Positions 57,135 through 64,000 of a stretch of DNA of 64,000 nt are shown piece by piece. The translations under genes were made by a program, and so were the position numbers. The notes beneath the pieces were generated by a model, which worked only from the letters and a program-made list of their open reading frames with translations, did no database searches and was not told the DNA's origin. Positions within the stretch are counted from its first letter, which is position 1; each line of letters opens with the position of its first letter. Source of the DNA: Crenobacter caeni (GTDB lineage: Bacteria; Pseudomonadota; Gammaproteobacteria; Burkholderiales; Chromobacteriaceae); assembly GCF_010435965.1 (NCBI RefSeq), contig NZ_JAAGAA010000003.1, forward strand, positions 62,001 through 126,000. Reading direction: 5' to 3'.

Positions 57135-58316
57135 ATGTCTTTGTTAAAGAACACGATGAATACACATGGCAAGTGGCTGCTGCTGACCGCGCTGGCTGCG
57201 AGCCTGTCCGCGTGCGGCGGCAAGGAGGGCGGTGCCGGGCAGCAGGCCATGCAGGCGATGCCGGTGTCGGTGGTGGCGATCCAGCCGCACGACGTGCCGA
57301 TGACTTTCGAGTACGCAGGCCAGGCGGCCGGCTTCCGCGAAGTGCAGGTGCGCTCGCGCGTCGAGGGCATCCTGCTGCACCGCAACTTCGTCGAGGGGCG
57401 CCGCGTCAAGCAGGGCGAGACGCTGTTCGAGATCGAGCCGGCGACCTACGTCGCGGCGGTCGACCAGGCCAAGGCGACGCTGGCGGTACGCGAGGCCGAC
57501 TTCAACCAGGCCAAGCGCACCTACGACCGCGTGCTGCCGTTGTTCAAGGAAAACGCAGTCAGCCAGCAGGACCGCGACAACGCGCTGGGCGCGTACGAAG
57601 CGGCCAAGGCCGCGGTGGAAGCCGCGCGCGCGCAGCTCAAGCAGGCGCAGATCAACCTGGGCTACACCAAGGTGTCGGCGCCGATCTCCGGGCTGACCAG
57701 CCTCGACATCGTGTCCGAAGGCTCGCTGGTGTCGCCCAACAGCATGCTGACCCGCATCTCCCAGCTCGACCCGATCTACGTGAACTTCTCGTTCTCGGAC
57801 AACGAGGCGCAGAAGCTGCGCAAGGACATTGACGCCGGCCGCATCCGCATCCCGGCCAACAACGGCTACCAGGTCGAAGTGAAGATGGCCGACGGCTCGA
57901 TGTTCAGCCAGGTCGGCAAGATCAACTTCTCGGACAACGTGGTGAACCCGGACACCGGCACCATCAGCAACCGCGCGCAGTTCGCCAACCCGCAGGCGAT
58001 GCTGCTACCCGGCCAGTTCGTGCGCGTGATCCTCAAGGGCGCCGAGCGCGTCAACGCGATCACCGTGCCGCAGGTGGCGGTGCTGACCACCCAGCAGGGC
58101 AAGATGGTGTGGACCGTCAATAAGGACGGCAAGGCCGAGCCGCGCCCGGTCGAGGTGATCGACACGCTGGACAAGGACTTCGTGATCGGCGCCGGCCTTG
58201 CCGCCGGGGATCGCGTGATCGTCGACAACATCCTCAAGCTGCGCCCGGGCGTGCCGCTCGCACCGAAAGCGGCCGCGGCCAAGCCGTCGGCGTCGCAGCC
58301 GGCCGCGCAGGGCTGA
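57135..58316 (+). CDS. RND efflux periplasmic adaptor (MtrC/AcrA-like lipoprotein)
   Basis: A 393-residue membrane-fusion protein with a lipoprotein signal (LAASLSACGG; lipidated cysteine at residue 27). Domains in order: first beta-barrel/lipoyl half (GQAAGFREVQVRSRVEGILLHRNFVEGRRVKQGETLFEIEP), a coiled-coil hairpin (about residues 100-180, YDRVLPLFKENAVSQQDRDNALGAYEAAKA), second lipoyl half (GYTKVSAPISGLTS), and beta-barrel. ATG 57135 has GAGGGTG upstream; ATG 57156 is a possible alternative. First gene of the pump operon. Confidence 0.93.
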   Translation: MSLLKNTMNTHGKWLLLTALAASLSACGGKEGGAGQQAMQAMPVSVVAIQPHDVPMTFEYAGQAAGFREVQVRSRVEGILLHRNFVEGRRVKQGETLFEIEPATYVAAVDQAKATLAVREADFNQAKRTYDRVLPLFKENAVSQQDRDNALGAYEAAKAAVEAARAQLKQAQINLGYTKVSAPISGLTSLDIVSEGSLVSPNSMLTRISQLDPIYVNFSFSDNEAQKLRKDIDAGRIRIPANNGYQVEVKMADGSMFSQVGKINFSDNVVNPDTGTISNRAQFANPQAMLLPGQFVRVILKGAERVNAITVPQVAVLTTQQGKMVWTVNKDGKAEPRPVEVIDTLDKDFVIGAGLAAGDRVIVDNILKLRPGVPLAPKAAAAKPSASQPAAQG

Positions 58317-58331
58317 GGGAGGACGTAGCCG

Positions 58332-61300
58332 ATGTTTTCAGCCTTCTTTATCCGGCGCCCGATCTTCGCCACGGTGATCTCGCTGGTCATCATGCTGGCG
58401 GGTCTGGCCGCGATCCGCGCGCTGCCGGTCGAGCAGTACCCCGACATCGTCCCGCCGGTGGTGCAGGTCGAGGCGAACTACCCGGGCGCGTCCGCCCAGG
58501 TGATCGCCGACACCGTCGCCTCGCCGCTCGAGCAGTCGGTCAACGGCGTCGAGGACATGATCTACATGCAGTCGTCGAGCTCGAGCAACGGCCGGCTCAC
58601 GCTGAATGTCAGCTTCAAGATCGGTACCGACCCCGACCAGGCGACCATCAACGTCAACAACCGCGTGCAGTCGGCGCTGACCCAGCTGCCGCAGGAAGTG
58701 CGCCGCCAGGGCGTGACGGTGACCAAGCAGTCGACCGCGATGCTGCAGGTGATCGCGCTGTACTCGCCGGACCGCCGCTTCGACACGCTGTACACCAGTA
58801 ACTACGCGACGCTCAATATCGTCGACGAGCTCAAGCGCATTCCGGGTGTCGGCAACGTGGTCAACTTCGCGTCGCAGGACTACTCGATGCGGGTGTGGCT
58901 CAAGCCCGACCAGCTGGCCAAGCTCAAGCTGACGCCGTCGGACGTGTCCGCCGCGATCAACCAGCAGAACGCGCAGTACGCGGCGGGCAAGGTCGGCGCC
59001 GAGCCGATGCCCAAGGCCAGCGAGTTCACCTACACGGTGACCACCCAGGGCCGTCTGACCGACGTCAAGGAATTCGAGAACATCATCATCCGTTCCAACC
59101 CGGACGGCTCGAACCTGCGCCTGAAGGACGTCGCCCGTGTCGAGCTGGGCGCGCTCAACTACGACTTCAAGGGCACCTACAACGGCGTGCCGACGGTGCC
59201 GATCGGCATCTACCTGTCGCCGGGCGCCAACCAGCTGGCGGTCGCCGACCAGGTGAAGTCGACCATGGCGAAGCTCGGCGAGAGCTTCCCGTCCGGCCTC
59301 AGCTACTCGATCCCGTACGACACCACCGACTTCGTGAAGGTGTCGATCGACGAGGTCTACAAGACCTTCCTCGAGGCGATGGTGCTGGTGTTCGCGGTGG
59401 TCTACCTGTTCTTGCAGAACTGGCGCGCGACGCTGATCCCGTGTCTGGCGGTGCCAGTGTCCATCATCGGTACCTTCGCCGGCATGTACGCGCTGGGCTT
59501 CTCGATCAACACGCTGACGCTGTTCGGCATGGTGCTGGCCATCGGTATCGTGGTCGACGACGCGATCGTCGTGCTCGAGAACGTCGAGCGCATCATGAGC
59601 GAGGAGAAACTGCCGCCGCGCGAGGCGTCGATCAAGGCGATGGAAGAGGTCGCAGGCCCGGTGGTCGCGATCGTGCTGGTGCTGGTGTCGGTGTTCCTGC
59701 CGGTGGCGTTCCTCGGCGGTATCGCCGGCCAGATGTACAAGCAGTTCGCGATCACCATCGCCGTGTCGGTGACCATTTCCGGCATCGTCGCGCTGACGCT
59801 GACCCCGGCCTTGTGCGCGCTGCTCTTGAAGGAAGGCCACCAGAAACCGGCCGGCTTCTTCGTCAAGTTCAACGAGTTCTTCGACAAGGTCACCCACCGC
59901 TACACCGAGGGCGTGCGCTTCCTGCTCAAGCGGGTGCTGCTCGCGTTCGTGGTGTTCGGCGCGATGCTGGCGATCACCGCCGGCCTGTTCCGCATGGTGC
60001 CAGGTTCGCTGGCCCCCGAAGAGGACCAGGGCTACGTGATCGGCGCGGCGATCCTGCCGGACGGCGCGTCGCTGTCGCGCACCGCCGAGGCGATGGACAA
60101 GTTCGGTGCCGAGCTGCAGAAGAACCCGGCGGTCGCGGTGGTGATGAACTTCGCCGGCTTCGACATCCTCTCCGGCGGCAACAAGACCAACGCCGGCGTG
60201 AGCTTCGTGACGCTCAAGCCGTGGAGCGAGCGCAAGGGCGAGGACCAGTCTGCCTTCGCGGTGGTGAAGGACATCTTCCGCATCGGCGGCAGCATCAGCG
60301 AAGGCGTCGTGCTGGGCTTCAACCCGCCGCCGATCTCGGGCATGTCGTCGACCGGCGGCTTCGAGGCCTTCATCCAGAACCGCAGCGGCGCGTCGCCGGA
60401 AGAAATCGGCGTGCAGGTGAAGAAGCTGGTGGCCGCGGCGGCCAAGCGGCCCGAGCTGGCCGGCGTCTCGACCACCTTCTCGGCGGACGTGCCGCAGATC
60501 AACGTCAAGCTCGACCGCGAGAAGACGGTCGCCTACGGCGTGCAGATCAACCAGGTGTTCGACACCATGCAGAGCACCTTCGGCTCGCTGTACGTCAACG
60601 ACTTCAACAAGTTCGGCCGCATCTACAAGGTGCAGCTGCAGTCGGAGGCGGACTTCCGCTCGAAGATCGACGACCTGCGCAACGTCTACGTGCGCTCGGC
60701 CAGCGGCAACATGATCCCGATCACCTCGCTGGTGACCGTCGAGATGACCACCGGCCCGCAGACGCTGGAGCGCTTCAACGCCTTCCCGTCGGCCAAGGTG
60801 GTCGGCGGCCCGGCACCGGGCTACAGCTCGGGCGAGTCGCTCAAGGCGATGCAGGAAGTCGCGAAGGAAGTGCTGCCGTCCGACTACACGCTGTCGTGGA
60901 GCGGTAGCGCGTACCAGGAGCAGTCGACCAGCGGATCCTCGTTCATGGTGTTCGGCTTCGGCATGATCATGGTGTTCCTGATCCTGGCCGCCCAGTACGA
61001 ACGCTGGACGCTGCCGCTGGCGGTGCTGACCGCGGTGCCGTTCGCGCTGTTCGGCGCGATCATGGCGACCTGGCTGCGCGGCCTGCAGAACGACATCTAC
61101 TTCCAGGTGGCGCTGGTCGCGCTGATTGGCCTGGCCGCGAAGAACGCGATCCTGATCGTCGAATTCGCGGTGATGAAGTACGAGGAGGGCATGAACCTGT
61201 TCGACGCCTCGCTGGAGGCGGCCAAGCTGCGTTTCCGTCCGATCGTGATGACGTCGCTGGCGTTCATCCTCGGCGTGGTCCCGCTGGCGATCTCCAGCGG

Positions 61301-61481
61301 TGCAGGCTCCGCCAGCCGTCACGCGATCGGTACCGGCGTGATCGGCGGCATGCTGGCCGCGACCTTCATCGCGGTGTTCTTCATCCCGCTCTTCTTCATG
61401 CTGATCATGAAGATTTCCAACCGCGGCAAGCCGGCAGCGCCGGCAGCCGAAGCTGAAGACAAGGAGGCCGGCCATGCTTAA
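58332..61481 (+). CDS. RND efflux inner-membrane pump (MtrD/AcrB-like)
   Basis: A 1049-residue HAE1-type multidrug pump of normal length. It opens with [25 protein letters not shown]. The proton-relay aspartates are in [17 protein letters not shown] (about residues 409-410), GGNKTNAG and WSGSAYQEQ lie in the porter loops, and two six-helix bundles (12 TM) flank large periplasmic domains. It starts 15 bp after the adaptor gene. Confidence 0.96.
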   Translation: MFSAFFIRRPIFATVISLVIMLAGLAAIRALPVEQYPDIVPPVVQVEANYPGASAQVIADTVASPLEQSVNGVEDMIYMQSSSSSNGRLTLNVSFKIGTDPDQATINVNNRVQSALTQLPQEVRRQGVTVTKQSTAMLQVIALYSPDRRFDTLYTSNYATLNIVDELKRIPGVGNVVNFASQDYSMRVWLKPDQLAKLKLTPSDVSAAINQQNAQYAAGKVGAEPMPKASEFTYTVTTQGRLTDVKEFENIIIRSNPDGSNLRLKDVARVELGALNYDFKGTYNGVPTVPIGIYLSPGANQLAVADQVKSTMAKLGESFPSGLSYSIPYDTTDFVKVSIDEVYKTFLEAMVLVFAVVYLFLQNWRATLIPCLAVPVSIIGTFAGMYALGFSINTLTLFGMVLAIGIVVDDAIVVLENVERIMSEEKLPPREASIKAMEEVAGPVVAIVLVLVSVFLPVAFLGGIAGQMYKQFAITIAVSVTISGIVALTLTPALCALLLKEGHQKPAGFFVKFNEFFDKVTHRYTEGVRFLLKRVLLAFVVFGAMLAITAGLFRMVPGSLAPEEDQGYVIGAAILPDGASLSRTAEAMDKFGAELQKNPAVAVVMNFAGFDILSGGNKTNAGVSFVTLKPWSERKGEDQSAFAVVKDIFRIGGSISEGVVLGFNPPPISGMSSTGGFEAFIQNRSGASPEEIGVQVKKLVAAAAKRPELAGVSTTFSADVPQINVKLDREKTVAYGVQINQVFDTMQSTFGSLYVNDFNKFGRIYKVQLQSEADFRSKIDDLRNVYVRSASGNMIPITSLVTVEMTTGPQTLERFNAFPSAKVVGGPAPGYSSGESLKAMQEVAKEVLPSDYTLSWSGSAYQEQSTSGSSFMVFGFGMIMVFLILAAQYERWTLPLAVLTAVPFALFGAIMATWLRGLQNDIYFQVALVALIGLAAKNAILIVEFAVMKYEEGMNLFDASLEAAKLRFRPIVMTSLAFILGVVPLAISSGAGSASRHAIGTGVIGGMLAATFIAVFFIPLFFMLIMKISNRGKPAAPAAEAEDKEAGHA

Positions 61482-62886
61482 GAAGTGCCTGCCGATCGCC
61501 GTCGCCCTCGCGCTGAGCGCGTGTGCGGTCGGCCCCGACTACCAGCGCCCCGCCGTCGAGCTGCCGCAAGGCTGGCAGGCCGGCGCGGTGGCGGCGACCA
61601 CGCCGGAGGTGTCGCCGACCTGGTGGCGCGCGTACGGCGACCCGGTGCTCGACCAGCTGGTCGACGAGGCGCTGGCGAACAACCGCAACCTGGCCTCCGC
61701 CGCGGCCAAGGTCGATGAGGCGCGCGCGCAGGCGGGGATCGCCCGCAGCAACCTGCTGCCGCAGCTAAGCGCGACGGCCGGCTACCAGAAGGGGCGCTCG
61801 GCGACCGAGCTGCGCACCCCGGGCGCGCCGGCGGTCACCGACGTGCGCAGCGCGAACGGCCTCTTGAGCTGGGAGCTGGACCTGTGGGGCAAGCTGCGCC
61901 GCGCCAACGAGGCGGCGTACGCGGGTTACCTGTCCAGCCAGTACGCCGAGGAAGCCGCCCGGCTGTCGATCTCGGCGACCGTCGCGCAGACCTATTTCCA
62001 GCTCAGGGCGTTCGACGCCCAGCTGGAAATCACCCGGCAGACGCTGGTGTCGCGCGAGGAATCGCTGCGCCTGAACCAGCGCCGTTTCCAGGGCGGGGTG
62101 ACTTCCGAGCTCGACTACCGCCAGGCGGAAGCCGAGGCGGCCAGCGCCCGCGCGCAGGTGCCGCTGCTCGAGCAGTCGGTGCGGCAGACCGAGAACGCGC
62201 TGGGCGTGCTGCTCGGCCGCTCGCCGCGCGCGCTGGTCGACGCCAAGGTGGTACGCGGCAAGGCGCTGGAGAATCTGGCGCTGCCGCCGGCAGTCCCGAC
62301 CGGCTTGCCGTCCGACCTGTTGACCCGTCGTCCGGACCTGCGCGCGGCCGAGCAGCAGCTCAAGGCTGCCAACGCCAATATCGGCGTCGCGCGCGCGGCC
62401 TACTTCCCGAGCATCGGGCTGACCGGCGCGCTCGGCTCGCAGAGCCTGGCGCTCGACACGCTGTTCAACGGCCCGAACCGGACCTGGAACTTCGCCGCCA
62501 ATCTCGCGATGCCGATCTTCGACTGGGGCAAGACCGGTTACGGCGTCGACGCGGCCAATGCCCGCCAGAAGCTGGCGCTGGCCGGCTACGAGCTGGCGAT
62601 CCAGAACGCGTTCGGCGAGACGCTGAACGCGCTGAGCCTGACCGGTACCTCGGCGGCCCGCCAAGCGGCGCAGCTCACGCAGTACAAGGCGCTGCAGGAA
62701 GCGCTGCGCCTGGCGCGCCTGCGCTACGACAACGGCTATTCGAGCTACCTCGAGGTGCTCGACGCCGAGCGCGGCTTCTACCAGGCCGAACTGCAACTGG
62801 TCGACGCCCGGCTGTCGCAGCTGCAGGCGTCGATCGACCTCTTCAAGGCGGTCGGCGGCGGCTGGCAGGCATCTCCGGCGAGCTGA
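61474..62886 (+). CDS. RND outer-membrane channel lipoprotein (MtrE/OprM/NodT family)
   Basis: A 470-residue outer-membrane efflux protein. The signal ends [15 protein letters not shown] (lipidated cysteine at 17). Two repeated helical domains follow ([74 protein letters not shown]), as in OprM. It overlaps the pump gene by 8 bp. It ends at a strong terminator. Confidence 0.94.
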   Translation: MLKKCLPIAVALALSACAVGPDYQRPAVELPQGWQAGAVAATTPEVSPTWWRAYGDPVLDQLVDEALANNRNLASAAAKVDEARAQAGIARSNLLPQLSATAGYQKGRSATELRTPGAPAVTDVRSANGLLSWELDLWGKLRRANEAAYAGYLSSQYAEEAARLSISATVAQTYFQLRAFDAQLEITRQTLVSREESLRLNQRRFQGGVTSELDYRQAEAEAASARAQVPLLEQSVRQTENALGVLLGRSPRALVDAKVVRGKALENLALPPAVPTGLPSDLLTRRPDLRAAEQQLKAANANIGVARAAYFPSIGLTGALGSQSLALDTLFNGPNRTWNFAANLAMPIFDWGKTGYGVDAANARQKLALAGYELAIQNAFGETLNALSLTGTSAARQAAQLTQYKALQEALRLARLRYDNGYSSYLEVLDAERGFYQAELQLVDARLSQLQASIDLFKAVGGGWQASPAS

Positions 62887-62905
62887 ATGCAGTACGAGGC
62901 AAGAC

Positions 62906-62936
62906 AAAGCCCCGCGTGCGAACGCGGGGCTTTTTT
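62906..62936. terminator. Intrinsic terminator between the efflux operon and alr
   Basis: A 12-bp stem (62906-62917 with 62922-62933) with a GCGA loop runs into six T on the plus strand. The weaker TTT on the minus strand may also terminate alr. Confidence 0.88.
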
Positions 62937-62955
62937 CGCTTCAGGCGGGCGGGGT

Positions 62956-64000
62956 TCAGCCGCGCGCGTCGTGGTGGTGGCGCGGCACTCGCGGCGCGAC
63001 GGCGCACATCAGCTCGTAGCCGATGGTGCCGGCGGCGGCGGCGATGCGTTCGATCGGCAGGCCTGCGCCCCACAGCGTGACTTGGCTACCGACGCCGGCC
63101 GAGGGCAGGGCGGTCAGGTCGACCACCAGCATGTCCATCGAGACGCGGCCGACGGTGCCGGAAGCCTGGCCGTCGACCAGCACCGGCGTGCCGGAGGGGA
63201 CGATGCGCGGGTAGCCGTCGGCGTAGCCGCAGGCGACCACCCCGATGCGCATGGCCTGGGAGGCGGTGAAGGTCGCGCCGTAGCCGACGGTCTCCCCTGC
63301 GGCCAGCGTCTGCGTCGCGATCACGTCGGCCGACAGCGTCATCCCCGGGCGCAGGCCGAGCACCTCGCCTTCAACTTCGGCGAACGGCGAGCAGCCGTAC
63401 AGCGTGATGCCGGGACGCACCGCGTCGCCGTGGGTGTGCGGATGGCGGAAGGTCGCCGCCGAGTTGGCCGCGCTGACGGCCAGGCCACTGCGTTCGGCCA
63501 GCGGCTGGAAGCGCGCCCATTGCTGGCCGACGCCGCGTTCGTCGTCGGCGGTCGCGAAGTGGGTCATCACCGTGCTCACCCTGACCGAAGGCAGGGCCTG
63601 CAGCCGCGCGAGCGCGCCGTCGAATTCGCCGGGCTGGAAGCCCAGCCGGTTCATCCCGCTGTTGACCTTGAGCCACGCCTCGACGGGGCGCTCGCTGTCC
63701 AGGCGGGCAAGCCAGTCGATCTGCTGCGGGCTGTGCACGGCGCCGGCGATGCCGTGCTCGGCCATCAGCACGGTTTCCTCGAGGTCGAACGCGCCTTCGA
63801 GCATGGTCATCGGGTGCCTGATGCCCGCGCGGCGCAGGCGGATGGCGTCCTCGATGTTGAGCAGCGCGAAGCCGTCGGCGACATCGGCGAGCGCACGGGC
63901 GACTTCCAGGCTGCCGTGGCCGTAGGCATCGGCCTTGATCACCGCGTAGGTACGGCCAGCGCTGGTTTGCGCGCGGGAGACGAGATAGTTGTGACGGATG
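62956..64000 (-). CDS. alr: Alanine racemase, 5' end outside window
   Basis: About 348 residues of a PLP-dependent racemase making D-alanine for peptidoglycan. The PLP-lysine motif YAVIKADAYGHG is near the visible N-terminus, followed by VKVNSGMNRLGF, HFATADD, RPGITLYGCSPF, GYGATFTASQAMRIGVVACGYADGYPR and GRVSMDMLVVDLT. The frame stays open to 64000, so roughly the first 10-15 residues are missing. An internal GTG at 63942 lies inside the PLP motif and is not the start. Confidence 0.95.
   Translation of the reverse strand, partial: IRHNYLVSRAQTSAGRTYAVIKADAYGHGSLEVARALADVADGFALLNIEDAIRLRRAGIRHPMTMLEGAFDLEETVLMAEHGIAGAVHSPQQIDWLARLDSERPVEAWLKVNSGMNRLGFQPGEFDGALARLQALPSVRVSTVMTHFATADDERGVGQQWARFQPLAERSGLAVSAANSAATFRHPHTHGDAVRPGITLYGCSPFAEVEGEVLGLRPGMTLSADVIATQTLAAGETVGYGATFTASQAMRIGVVACGYADGYPRIVPSGTPVLVDGQASGTVGRVSMDMLVVDLTALPSAGVGSQVTLWGAGLPIERIAAAAGTIGYELMCAVAPRVPRHHHDARG

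Noticed and set aside
58338-61475. Minus-strand frame of about 1045 codons opposite the RND pump gene
   Set aside because: Same reason: the plus-strand product is a complete AcrB-type pump and the reverse product is His/Arg/Asp-rich without domains.

Overview
This 64 kb window is a high-GC, gene-dense stretch of chromosome from a betaproteobacterium. Protein sequences and gene order point to the Neisseriales, probably the Chromobacteriaceae side; I cannot name the genus. Supporting orders are tpiA-secG-tRNA-Leu(GAG)-nuoA-N-DUF2818, the murA/BolA/YadGH cluster, rpsU-yqeY-dnaG-rpoD, divergent plsY/folB, an MtrR/MtrCDE-like efflux locus, and an SAH riboswitch before ahcY. I see no prophage, transposase gene, rRNA or CRISPR array; almost everything is core genome.

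Layout. 0-4 kb: end of hemW, ridA, a PhzF-like gene, a DUF2147 exported protein and recG. 4-11.5 kb (minus strand): a predicted FNR-controlled small RNA, two PiT phosphate transporters and pstSCAB behind a Pho-box promoter. 11.5-27.7 kb (plus): tpiA, secG, tRNA-Leu, the 14-gene complex I operon and DUF2818. 27.7-33.6 kb: two overlapping lipid A-type acyltransferases (minus), then metK, ahcY and metF (plus), with two REP/BIME-type palindromic repeats. 33.6-42 kb: mixed housekeeping genes (UPF0114, an HExxH protein, plsY, folB, truncated hemoglobin, purT, orphan cheR, erpA, argC, apt, an NCS2 purine permease). 42-50.3 kb: gmk-rpoZ-spoT, then rpsU-yqeY-dnaG-rpoD and a CAU-anticodon tRNA. 50.3-53 kb: two small uncharacterised genes in an AT-richer patch and a chemoreceptor. 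53-56.3 kb: an ABC exporter, a BolA-family gene and murA. 56.3-62.9 kb: a TetR repressor divergent from a tripartite RND pump. The window ends inside alr.

How the genes work together. Phosphate uptake has high-affinity (Pst) and low-affinity (PiT) systems side by side. metK, ahcY and metF cover SAM synthesis, SAH removal and methyl supply, with SAH sensed by the riboswitch. Complex I links carbon metabolism to respiration.

The most interesting signal lies between recG and the first PiT gene. A perfect FNR box sits exactly 22 bp upstream of a -10 element. The promoter reads into a CU-rich, roughly 77-nt transcript that ends in a strong terminator. The 5' segment is complementary to a Shine-Dalgarno plus AUG. 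It can form 15 continuous base pairs with the metF start region in this same window, and shorter pairings with nuoI and nuoJ. This looks like an AniS/FnrS-type anaerobically induced sRNA. Other regulatory signals are terminator-like hairpins directly ahead of the second PiT gene and of nuoA, mutually exclusive hairpins after the SAH aptamer, and a large inverted-repeat operator between tetR and the efflux genes.
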